From assembly GCA_019915015.1 (NCBI GenBank), contig JAHBBC010000065.1:1-64000 (forward strand): DNA of 64,000 nucleotides, in the 5' to 3' direction. A model generated the notes under the pieces. It saw nothing but the letters and a program-made list of their open reading frames with translations, had not been told where the DNA came from and ran no database searches. This DNA comes from Auriscalpium vulgare. Taxonomy: Eukaryota; Basidiomycota; Agaricomycetes; Russulales; Auriscalpiaceae. A program made the translations under genes and the position numbers. Positions 33,601 through 42,697 of this stretch are shown here, in pieces (positions within the stretch are counted from its first letter, which is position 1; every line of letters starts with the position of its first letter).

Positions 33601-34942
33601 GGTAGCGGTTCTTCTTCGTGATCGCGTTGAGTCCGCGATAGTCGACGCAGAGGCGAAGGTTGCCCGTCTTCTTGCGGATGAATAGGACGGGTGCGCCAGC
33701 AGAGGATGTCGAGCTACGGATGTGCCCGCGCTCGAGATTGGTGTTGACGTACTCGGCTAGCGCTTCGCGTTCTTGAGGCGTGAGGCGGTATAGTGGACCG
33801 AATGGTGGATCTTTCCCCTCCTCGAGCTCGATGTCGACATCGAACGAACGATGCGCTGGGAGTTTGTCGAACTCGGAAGAGGAAAAGACGGTCGATGCCC
33901 ACGGCATGTACTTGGCCGGGATATGCTGCGCGAGGTCGTCACCAGACGCAGCGGGTGGAGGGTCGGCATCGAGGTCGTCAAGAGGTGAGGATGTCGAACT
34001 GGTCGCCGAAATGAATGCGGGCGAACCAGTGGGGAGGAAACGAATGAGGCAGACATCATGCGGTTGCGCACGCGCGGCCTTAGCGAATTTGCGAGGTGAA
34101 ATGGTGCGAATGTTGGGCGCAGGTGTGAGCGAGGGAGTAGAGCGACCGGAGCCATTCCACTGAACGAGGGACGAGAGTAGCGAGGGTCGAGGAGTCGAAG
34201 GACTTGGCGAGGATGCGCGATCCTGCCGTGGTGATGCATCGGGTGTCGGGCGGATTGTTGTTGAAGCGAACGCAGTCGCGCCAGTTAGACCGAAGCCTAT
34301 GCCGACGGATGTAGTCGAGTTGAGCGAAGGACGAGTGAGTCGGGGCGCGAGACCGGAGCCTCTCGCAGAGATGGTGACTGGGTGTGTTCGAGCAAGTCCG
34401 CAACAATCGAGGGTGAGGTTGGAATCAACCCAATCGATGTTGGGATTGTGGCGTTGGAGCCAATCGAGACCTAAAATGACAGGATAGCCGACTGCGACAA
34501 CAGCCAGCGCTATAAATTCAGAGTGAGCTCCCACCGAAAGGTTAGTGACTACATCCTGGGTGATCAGGCCAGAAGCAATCGGGCGATCGTCAACCGCCAT
34601 GATGGGAACCGGAACGTCCTTGAGACGTCGCGAAAGAGAATGACGCGTCGCAAAGCGCTCCGAAATGCACGACGTCGTTGCGCCGCTGTCCACGAGCGCG
34701 TACGTGTGCAGAGGAGAACGGTTAGGAAAAGAGAGTGTGACAGACACAAAGAAATGGTCTGGTGAGTTAAGCATGGGCGCGGATGAAGCGAATATGAAGG
34801 ACGGGTTAGAACGATACGCAGGCATGAACGTGTTGTCCGTTGCACGAACATGCGTGGGCTCCGGCGTGAAAGCCGTTGCTGAGAGACGTGTCCCATCGTC
34901 AGCCGGATGCCCTGGGACGTGGGAGCAGCCGGCTAGGCTTTT
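30690..34942 (-). pseudogene. pol: Chromovirus pol: PR, RT, RNase H, integrase, chromodomain (one frameshift)
   Basis: The frame opens in -1 relative to gag. It holds protease (Val-Asp-Ser-Gly-Ala near 34690), reverse transcriptase with Tyr-Leu-Asp-Asp near 33350, RNase H (Thr-Asp-Ala-Ser near 32900), and an integrase with HHCC finger, Asp, Asp and Glu at Met-Asp-Phe, Ser-Asp-Arg-Gly and Thr-Glu-Arg. It ends in a chromodomain (Tyr-Leu-Val-Arg-Trp-Lys, about 31080-31110), which in this clade guides integration to modified histones. Between RNase H and integrase, near 32480, the frame shifts by one base next to a run of T, which would truncate the protein. Apart from that the domains look complete. 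Confidence 0.87.
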
Positions 34943-36090
34943 CCCGACGACGAGGACGCAGGAGCGCGCGAGGCAAAGTTCTTCTTCGCGCGCTCGGACA
35001 TGTTAGGGCAGTTCGAAATGACATGATTACCTTGCCCGCAGTAGATGCACAGACCGTCGCGGCGGCGACGATCCTTCTCGGTTTGTGTGAGAGGGGCGCG
35101 GACCTTGGTCGCGTCGATCTCCATGGGTACAACCGACGAGTGCGAGGCGGGTGGTGCGGTCTGCGTCGTCGACGAGGACGCCTGACCGGAACGCGGAGTT
35201 GAAGGCTGTTGCTTAGCCTTGCCCTTGTCCTTGTCGTTAAAGGACGATTTGGTGCGATTCTTCTCGATGTTACGCTTGTGCACGCGGTTATCGAGCTCGG
35301 TCGCTTTCGCGACGTACCTGTCAAACTCAGTAGGAACAACAGGAACAGAGACGAAAAGGTCTTTGACTTCTTCCTTCAGACCCTCATAGAACTTCTGGAT
35401 CTTCGTCGCTTCGGAGAAGTCAACGTAGACCAGTAGCTCTCGGAAACGAGACGCGTAGCTCGAGCACGAGCCAGTCTGCTTGAGTGCTTCGATCTTGCGT
35501 AGAGCCGTTCCGACGACGTCGCTGTCGCCGAAATTCTCTCGGAAATCGATGATGAGGTCGCGGAAGTCGTAGAGCAATTCCTCGTTGCTCTTCTTGATAG
35601 CCGTGAACCAGCTCTTGGCGGAGCCGTCGGCGAGGTACGACTGCAAATACAAAGCCCTGTGATAGTCAGTAGGGAGCGAGGCACGAGACAGCTCGACGGC
35701 CGCCTCGATCTCGTCAATGAACGGTTCGACGTCAGTCGCTTTACCCGTGAACACGCGTGGTTCCTTGAATCGAGCGACGCCACGAGGGACGTCGTCGAAA
35801 TCGCGAGTACGGGTGGATTGCGCAGCCGCTGCAGGCTGCGGGGCGCTGTGAATACGTTCCGTAAGGGCCTCAAGAGCGGCGCCGATACGTCGCTGATTGT
35901 CGTCAGCGTATTGTACCTGTCGGCTGACGCCCTTGAGTGTCTCCAGCATCGCACTGAAGTCCTGCCAGGTCGGATTACTCGGAGGTACCTGTGGAGCAGT
36001 TTCAGCTGTCTCTTGAGCGGGTACCTGGTCCTGGGAGATGTTCCCAGTGGTGCTGGGCCAGGGATTTTCGTCGTAGCCTGCTGCGGACAT
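34933..36090 (-). CDS. gag: Chromovirus gag
   Basis: 385 residues. A retrotransposon gag domain (about residues 90-220), a Lys-rich region, and a CX2CX4HX4C zinc knuckle near residue 350 (Cys-Ile-Tyr-Cys) for genomic RNA packaging. The frame ends at TAG 34935-34933. Eleven bases before this stop lies the shift heptamer described separately. The start ATG at 36090 is the first after the 5' LTR. Confidence 0.9.
   Translation of the reverse strand: MSAAGYDENPWPSTTGNISQDQVPAQETAETAPQVPPSNPTWQDFSAMLETLKGVSRQVQYADDNQRRIGAALEALTERIHSAPQPAAAAQSTRTRDFDDVPRGVARFKEPRVFTGKATDVEPFIDEIEAAVELSRASLPTDYHRALYLQSYLADGSAKSWFTAIKKSNEELLYDFRDLIIDFRENFGDSDVVGTALRKIEALKQTGSCSSYASRFRELLVYVDFSEATKIQKFYEGLKEEVKDLFVSVPVVPTEFDRYVAKATELDNRVHKRNIEKNRTKSSFNDKDKGKAKQQPSTPRSGQASSSTTQTAPPASHSSVVPMEIDATKVRAPLTQTEKDRRRRDGLCIYCGQGNHVISNCPNMSERAKKNFASRAPASSSSGKA
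34939..34945 (-). promoter_or_regulatory. Candidate -1 ribosomal frameshift site (GGGAAAA)
   Basis: In the gag frame the codons are ..G GGA AAA GCC TAG, the X XXY YYZ slippery pattern, directly before the gag stop. Pol is open in the -1 frame across this point. Related heptamers of the GGGAAAN type serve retroviral gag-pro shifting. A downstream stimulatory structure was not demonstrated. Confidence 0.6.
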
Positions 36091-36185
36091 ATTAGCAGAA
36101 ATGTATGAGAGAAATAGGGGCTAGTGTCGAGTGTTGAGATGTCGAGAAGAAGTTAAGAAGCAAAGGTAGGGTTTCGAGTGGGGTG

Positions 36186-36195
36186 GTCGAGTCAA
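36186..36195 (-). other. Candidate self-priming primer-binding site
   Basis: Two bases after the 5' LTR the minus strand reads TTGACTCGAC. This is perfectly complementary over 10 nt to GTCGAGTCAA inside the LTR (36776-36785 in the plus-oriented copy, 73 nt before the LTR end). Tf1-type elements prime from the 5' end of their own RNA in this way. Confidence 0.5.
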
Positions 36196-36197
36196 AC

Positions 36198-36472
36198 TGT
36201 AACGGGCCGAGTGTGAGAAGCAGAGGAGGTTCGAGAACAGAGCGGGTGCTCGTTGCTGGCGTTGACTCGACAAGGAGAAGTACATGAGCGAGAGGCGACT
36301 ATGAGCGAGCCACGAACCAAACACACGTAAACATAAGAGTCTGCCGAGTCAAGTAAGTACGAGGCGAATAGAGAACGAGTCTGTTGGATACACAACACGC
36401 GCACGATGAGAACGAGTCCGTGAACGTACGTAGAATGTCCGTTGGTAAGTAAGTGACCATGCCCATGACATC
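36198..36472 (-). repeat. Chromovirus 5' LTR, lacking its first base
   Basis: 275 of 276 bp. The first T of TGATGTC is missing at the junction with the inverted fragment (36473). Confidence 0.9.
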
Positions 36473-36849
36473 GCTGCAGACCACGACTCGCTCAGGTCGC
36501 GTGTCCAAGCCGGCCGTCAGGCTGGATCCAAGTCTTTGAGCAGCCCCTTCGTCCGTGACCCTAGAAAGGGGGATGATGTCATGGGCATGGTCACTTACTT
36601 ACCAACGGACATTCTACGTACGTTCACGGACTCGTTCTCATCGTGCGCGTGTTGTGTATCCAACAGACTCGTTCTCTATTCGCCTCGTACTTACTTGACT
36701 CGGCAGACTCTTATGTTTACGTGTGTTTGGTTCGTGGCTCGCTCATAGTCGCCTCTCGCTCATGTACTTCTCCTTGTCGAGTCAACGCCAGCAACGAGCA
36801 CCCGCTCTGTTCTCGAACCTCCTCTGCTTCTCACACTCGGCCCGTTACA
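36473..36849 (+). mobile_element. Inverted chromovirus 3' fragment (end of pol, purine tract, LTR)
   Basis: It reads as the reverse complement of about 30380-30755: the final pol codons to the stop at 36537-36539, the purine tract, and the LTR at 36574-36849. It joins the 5' LTR with at most one or two bases of shared sequence. Confidence 0.92.
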
Positions 36850-36854
36850 CTCGA

Positions 36855-37687
36855 GTCCTCACGTCCGAGTCGTTTCGCTGTCTCTTCGGTTTCAGGATCC
36901 TGTATTTCTGCGCACGGGCGACCTATGTCACGGTGGCTTAGTTCCCTGGTGGTCAACGGGCGGACGTCCCGCTCCTCGTACTTTGCTTACCTACAGCTTC
37001 CGCCTCTGCCACTTCCCAGTCGCCTTCGCACGTTCCGCTCACTAGGCTCACGGTCAATTCTGTCAACGCGACGTCGATCCGTGCCGCGCGAGCGCACTGG
37101 AAGGCAGGCAGGCACGGCGAGTGACGGCCCTCGAGGTGTGTGTGAGGACGAGGTCGATATCTGCTGCGCTTCTCACACCGTCCAACCATCTGTCACACGA
37201 CCTAGGATTGCGGCCCTGTGTAGTCTGTCATTGTCTCAGCAATCATGTCGTTCGTGTCCAGTGGGAAGCGGCCGGTGTGCACTGTGCAGCTATTGTGTGG
37301 GTTTTCCTCAGGAAACCTAGAACAGCCAGAGGTGTTGTTGCCAATTCACACTCTGTCGGCGGACAGTCCCTGCAATTGTCCGATCAGCACGGGCAAGTCT
37401 ACGTAGCAGGTGGGCCATGCCAGGTTCTCAGGCGGCTGCACTGCACGTACACGCGGCCGTTCCCCTTTATTTGGTCGGCGCCCATAGCTCAAGAGCCTGT
37501 CACAGATTGAAGGCAAAGCATATCATATAGATCATGTCCTACATTAGAGGCGATATGTCGTACGTATATTTACTTGCTGTGCGCAGCGTAAGGAACTATA
37601 AACAAGCACCCTTCGGCGCCGCCCGCTCTACTCGCGCTCGTACAGCGTATCGCACATGATAGAATGTCCACAAAGCACGCCACGAGA
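36855..37687. other. Spacer; displaced upstream region of the membrane-protein gene
   Basis: No gene recognised. Before the chromovirus inserted, 36855 onward was continuous with 30374 downward, so this holds the distal promoter of membrane-protein copy 1 and the 3' flank of the methyltransferase gene. Confidence 0.4.
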
Positions 37688-39309
37688 TCAGAGCAGCTCT
37701 ACACCGGGCGGTGCGTCGTCCTCGTTTGCATGCGCAGGCGGCGTGACATCGTCTACACGATCTGTCGACGGGGGGACGGCCGCCGGCTCGGACGTGAAGA
37801 TGTTTCGTGTGCGCACGTTGAGGAACGTATACTACGCCACCACAGGTTAACAAAGCACGAGCGTGAGGCAAGAGCGCGACACACCTCTGCGAGCTCAGCC
37901 CCCTGCTCCTTGTTATAGTTCTGATAGACCAGGTTCGGCTCGCGCGACACCGCGCGCAGCCCCGCGTCCTCGAGCGCGGTCCACCACTTGAGCACGTCTG
38001 CGAAACGGCGGTTCCACAGATGCAGCTCAAGGAGCATCTGGCCAACGGGCATCGGTGCGGGCTCGCGGGCGGGAGAGGAGACGGGAAAGTCGGCGTCGGC
38101 GGGAGGCGCATCGGGATTTGCCAGGGAGTTGACGAAGGCGGTCATGGCGTCGAATTCCCAGCCCTCGAGGTCAATTTTCAGAAGGTCGACGTGCGTGTGC
38201 CCTGTGCGGCCGTCAGTTATCAGCTCAACCAGCGCACATACAGCACAGGCCTGGCGCGCACCGTTCGCCCGCATCAGACTCTGCAGCGTGTAAAACTTGT
38301 TCTTGTCCGAGGACGCGTGGGCGTCGAACCCCGCGACGCCCCACCGGTGGAAGTGCACGCGCCCGCGCGAGTCCCATGGGCCCTCGCCCTTGTCGTCGAG
38401 TGCGTAGCCTGCCTCTGCGGTGTCGGCGGTGAAATCGTACGCGAGCTCGTCTGCGCGTGGGGGCGAGGTGAGGACCCGGGGCGGGGAGGACGAGGAAGGG
38501 TCGTAGAGGTAGAGCTGACAGTGCTTGGTGCGAGCGAGGAGCTCGGCTTCGAAGGAGGCGTCCGCGGGGGACCCTGATTACGTAGAGATTGTCGCGAGAA
38601 GGAGCAGCGTTGGCGCGCGGTTGGATGGGACCAAAACGCGGACGGGGCAAGGATCGACGGGCAACGAGCATCGAGTGCACAGATAAGTGATGAACGCATG
38701 GCGTGCAGCGAAACGAATGGCGATGGGGCAAGAATGAGACACTTCTGCAACATAGCATGGACCATCGCGACGCACCAACGGAGTACACGACACAGTCCTG
38801 CTTGTCGCGCAACCTCTCTAGCCCGCATACCCATTTCCCACCGTCGCCGAGTGTGCCTACGCGCTCAATATCGTGCGGGCAGTTGAAAGCCGGCGGAAAG
38901 AAGTCCCCTGCACAGCGCGGGTCAAAAAATGAAAGGTCGCCCATTGCAAAGAACGACTAACAGACGGTGTACGGTGGCCAGGGGTCCCTGTCTGGGGGGA
39001 AACTGCGGCCAAGGTCAGCTGCATCCACGCGCGCTGGATTCTCGCTCACAGCACAATGTCCTCTGGCTTTGGCCCGTACTTTGTGATGAGGCGACGACGT
39101 AGGCGCAGCATGCGCTGGTAGATGCGCTCTGCCTTCTGGACGCGTGCCGGCAGCGCATGGAGGTCTGCTGGGGGGCGCGGGTGGTGGACAAGGTTGGGGT
39201 GTACGGCGGGTGCGCTGATTAAGGGGGAGGTGGGCAAGAGTAGGATGAGAGTGATGAAGAAGAGGACGCCGAGGAGAATGGCATAGCGGGGGTGACGCCG
39301 GGGCAGCAT
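37688..39309 (-). CDS. Membrane-anchored FkbM-type methyltransferase-like protein
   Basis: Exons 39309-39050, 39002-38962, 38907-38776, 38573-38262, 38201-37885 and 37831-37688 give 401 residues with consistent phases. A short basic N-terminus and one hydrophobic helix (about residues 9-26) predict a type II membrane protein, likely in the secretory pathway. Then come a basic coiled segment, a Phe-Pro-Pro-Asp...Trp-Asp-Phe-Phe-Pro block, the Leu-Gly-Asp-Gly-Gly-Lys-Trp-Val-Cys-Gly motif and Lys-Ile-Asp-Leu-Glu-Gly-Trp-Glu-Phe, the hallmark of FkbM-like/Methyltransf_22 proteins. Substrate is unknown. The C-terminus is acidic and low-complexity. An upstream non-coding exon is possible. Confidence 0.85.
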
Positions 39310-39807
39310 CACAGACGGTGCGACGGTGGGGGTGCAGAAGAACTTACACGGCGGGCGGCTCTGCGGCGGCGGCCGGTCTCGGGAGTCGCCGAGGCCATCG
39401 TTGGCGGCGATGGCGGCGTTGGCGGCGTCGGCGTCTCGTCGGCGTCTGTCGCGCTCGACGTCGCCCACGGCAGCAGGTGCGAGTGCTGTGAGGGTGCGGT
39501 ACTTAGGTCCACGCGCCTGCACTTGTGCCGACTCGGAACCAGGCGGCTTGGCCAGGACTTGGCGCGCTTGCCACTCTGGCATGGCCACATGTCATCGGCA
39601 CACCGCACAGTTCAGTTCAGCAAGGAGCGGGTGCGTGCAAATCTGCCAGGGGGACCTCGTCGTGTTGAGAGCCGTCGTCCGAGTCGGGCCTCCAGGGCAC
39701 GTGGTAGCCTATGCCAGCTGACCGCGACGGAGTGCTACAATATTAGACACAGCGACGGGCTCGCGGACCTTTCCCACATCCCCAGCTTTCCTTTCCCCAC
39801 CGCCATC
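39310..39807. other. Divergent intergenic region
   Basis: Separates the minus-strand methyltransferase gene from the plus-strand membrane-protein gene; both promoters must lie here. It contains gcggcgg-rich sequence near 39350-39450. No coding potential is supported. Confidence 0.4.
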
Positions 39808-40729
39808 ATGTCCTCCACGACGCCCGTCACGACTACGAGTCCCACCTTCACGCCCCCCTCCCTCTCCAGTGCCCAGCCGGATCCGACCACTTCCGCCGGC
39901 GGCGGCGGCGGCGGCCCGTCGTCGTCCCTGTACCGTTAGTTCCCCCACGCGACCAATGGCTTTCCCAGATCATTAACTTACGCCTCTATCTCACAGTATA
40001 TACCTTTGCTGGTGCGTGTGCACTACAAGTTTATCCCGCCAAGCGAGCTCATTGCAGCGCGCAGCCACGCTCGGGGTACTGCTCGCAACCTCCGCGTTTG
40101 TCATCTCGCGCTCGGTAGCTCGACGGCGCCGGCAACGCGCTGCGATGCTCGAGGCGATTGAGAACGGCACGTATGTCCCGCCCACCCTACCACCTCAGCT
40201 AGGCCAGCGTCCGCGCATGTGGGAAGTCTACGTAGATCCCGACAACTTGAAGGACAGCGCCGCATGCCATTCGGAGAAGGGCTGGGACAGAATGACAGTG
40301 CGTTTTCGAGCTCGCCGGGCGCTGTACCTCGTCTCTAACGCGCGTTTCAAACTGCGGCAGCCCGTGTCCGCGGTAGTGCTCGACACCGCTATCATCGATG
40401 TGTCCCCGACCTACACGCTTCCTCCCCCGATTCCACAAGCCCCCTTCTTCCGACACCTCACATCCATCTTCCGTCATCATCCCGCGTCCATATCGCCTAC
40501 CCCTCCGGCTGCTCCGTCCCCATTCTCCTCCGCCTCTGCGCATCCGTCTGCATCGCCGCCAGCACCAGCAGACGGATATGGCGTCCCCACCGTGCCGGTC
40601 CACCTCGCCGTCCTTGTTTCAATGCCTCATGGCGGAGACGGTGCGACTCGCGACCACCTTCCCATGCTTGAGTTCGGCATGGGCGTCGTACACGCACGTA
40701 TCCATGATCTGGCAGGAGAGCCGTCTTAG
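39808..40729 (+). CDS. Single-pass membrane protein, copy 2
   Basis: Exons 39808-39934, 39997-40011 (a 15-nt microexon), 40065-40297 and 40361-40729 give 247 residues. Intron positions and phases equal those of the copy at 29376-30244, including the microexon that encodes the Tyr-Thr-Phe start of the membrane helix. A Ser/Thr/Pro/Gly-rich N-terminus, one membrane helix (about residues 42-63), then Arg-Arg-Arg-Arg, an Ala-Met-Leu-Glu-Ala-Ile helix, Trp-Glu-Val-Tyr-Val, a Pro-rich region and the Val-Ala-Val-Leu-Val-x-Met-Pro...Leu-Glu-Phe-Gly-Met-Gly-Val-Val C-terminus. Function unknown. Confidence 0.82.
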
Positions 40730-41208
40730 CGTCGGCCTGATTACTGGCCTCAGAATGTATCAAGAGCCCCCGGCGGCGGTCTGTGATCTGTGCGTCTGAC
40801 TGTATAGGTGCGCACTTGTACAAGCCCGGTTAGCGACGCAAACTGACAGGCATAGTTTCAGTTCCAGGCATCTAACGGGGTTTTGTTCGTGTGGCAACAG
40901 CGGGCGCAGATATTTGGTTGCGTTTGCTCAGTGTACGAGAAGATGATTGCCCACGCGAGATGTTGAACGATTCGTACGTACGTTATCTACTCTCTTCGAC
41001 GACTATGATGTATCCAGTGTCGAACGCTTACTATGAAATGTATGTGATACCTCAAGTAGGGACTACAATATACCGGTTGACCTCATTTCTCTCGCTGCCG
41101 CGTGCAGGGCACGCGCACTGCATGGCGTGACATGTCCGTCTTCTTTTTCACGGCCCAGCCCGTCCCTTGCGCAGCTAGCTCTTATCACCCGAAGACGATG
41201 ACATGCGC
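40730..41208. other. Spacer within block 2
   Basis: AT-richer than its surroundings. No gene recognised. Confidence 0.4.
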
Positions 41209-41665
41209 TCAAGATTGGATGAGCATGCCAGCGATTCCGCTGCGTCTATATGGACGAAGGTGCGCTCGCAATTTGGGTCGCAGTCGGACTTCCCATACCA
41301 ACGCTATCCTCGTCATAGATGCGCATCGTGTTTGGCTGCGCTGTGTCTGCCGCGGCGGAACGGGCCACCGCATGTCCTTCAGCGCATCCTCGAAGCTGCT
41401 GCGCGCATTCTTGCAGACATTGTCTGGCTCCAGGAATCTTCGAACTATTGGGAAAAGGTGCTGCGCACTCACCTGATAGTTGCTGCCAGATTTCGCAACA
41501 GATAGCGCAGACGACGCAGTCGTGCCAGATGTCCCTCTGCGCACTGGCCCCGTGGCCACGCACGGTGCACCAATACCGATAGCACCAGCGCTTCGCCTTG
41601 CCTTTGGGATGGAAGTCAGACGTGGGTACGGTACAAATATCGAGTCCATCGACGATGGGTCTACA
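41209..41665 (-). CDS. Possible small Cys-rich protein (uncertain)
   Basis: A minus-strand stretch encodes a Cys-rich segment (Trp-Cys-Tyr-x-Tyr-Trp-Cys, then His-Asp-Cys-x2-Cys-x-Ile-Cys-Cys). This is followed in another frame by a plausible continuation (Phe-Leu-Glu-Pro-Asp...Trp-Pro-Val-Pro-Pro-Arg). A GTGAGT donor and an AG acceptor would join them in phase, but the implied intron is only 28 nt, unusually short. The start is not defined, and the region overlaps the promoter of the RNase III-like gene on the other strand. It may be a real antisense gene or chance. Confidence 0.28.
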
Positions 41666-41696
41666 TTCCCCGTTGCACTTTCCCGCCTCAAGCATC

Positions 41697-42697
41697 ATGT
41701 CACAACATGCAATCCCCCTCCCCGCCATCCCTTCGCTGAACGGAGAGGCGTATGTCGAGACCTTTATGCACCGAGAACTCTCTTCCGGCGTCCTCAACGA
41801 AGACTTCGGCAACGCGGAGCGTCTGTCCGTGCTCGGGGGACATGTGCTCAAATTAGTTGTCACAAATGTTCTCTTCGACAAGAGGCCTATGCTCGTCGCC
41901 CAAGAAATTTTGGTGAGGTCTTCACCTCCAGCTGCTATGGCGCACCGCTAAACTGTTTCTAGGTCGAGGTCGAGGCCAACACGTCGGAGGACATCATCGA
42001 CGAATGGGTCACGAAATATGGCCTGCGCGGGAAGGTTTATTGCACAGCTGCCGCCCGCGAGAGCCTCAGCGAGCGAGAAGTGCGTTGCCTTCTTGTCGCA
42101 ATCGCGCGTGCTGTGTGATCTTGCAATCATATCACAGGAAACACGCTATTTGTTCACAACCTACGTCGGCGCGGCCTACCATCAGCACGGCCTTCGCACT
42201 GTGCAGGCGTGGATTGGAAAGCTTGTCGACCCGGAGTACGAGCCCGCCCCCGAAATATCTGCCACTAGCGCGCAGGCTTCCACGCAGCCATTCGTCCAGC
42301 AAAATCGGTTCGCCAGTCCTCCGCCGACCAGCCCGCCCTCGCTACCGTCGTCGCCATCGGCGCTCGCCATCCTACCATTATTCAACCAAATGTGTGCGCA
42401 GAACAGCGTGCAGGTATTGTGGATGACCACGTCGACGGGCCCCCCGCATTCGCCATCGTGGACGGCCGACTGCCATGGTGCGTCAGATGATAGTATGTGG
42501 ACTGTCGGCGGCAGAGTAAAACGTTCGTGCAGTCAATAAGAAGGTGATTGCGACCGGCGCTGGTAACACCAAACAGCTTGCGAAGGAGGAGGCGGCAAAA
42601 AATGCATACCGTTCTTTGTGGGGTAGCGGACCTGGTGAGTCCGTATTATCGTGTTTTGTCTTTGATTCTTCTCCGCTAACGTAGTCGTTTAGTCTAG
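41697..42697 (+). CDS. RNase III-like/dsRBD protein, copy 2 (catalytic residues lost)
   Basis: Exons 41697-41912, 41963-42079, 42138-42477, 42533-42634 and 42693-42697 give 259 residues. Exons 1, 2, 4 and 5 have exactly the lengths of the copy at 27548-28539 (216, 117, 102 and 5 nt). The RNase III signature reads Glu-Arg-Leu-Ser-Val-Leu-Gly-Gly, so the second Glu and the Asp of the active site are replaced; the later acidic pair is Tyr-Leu-Phe-Thr. A Pro/Ser-rich linker precedes the C-terminal dsRBD (Gly-Ala-Gly-Asn-Thr-Lys-x2-Ala-Lys). Cleavage activity is therefore unlikely; dsRNA binding is plausible. An alternative acceptor at 42684 would add one residue. Confidence 0.83.

Larger units (their letters stand above)
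30380..36849 (-). mobile_element. Chromovirus (Ty3/Gypsy) with a 3' end at both termini
   Basis: The target duplication ctcga lies at 30375-30379 and 36850-36854, so integrase inserted the whole 6470-bp unit at once. On the minus strand it holds 5' LTR (36472-36198), gag, pol with a chromodomain, and 3' LTR (30655-30380). Beyond the 5' LTR an extra piece (36473-36849) runs in the opposite direction: the last codons of pol, the purine tract and a full LTR. Both outer ends are thus the U5 end of a 3' LTR, giving terminal inverted repeats of about 375 bp. Confidence 0.92.
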
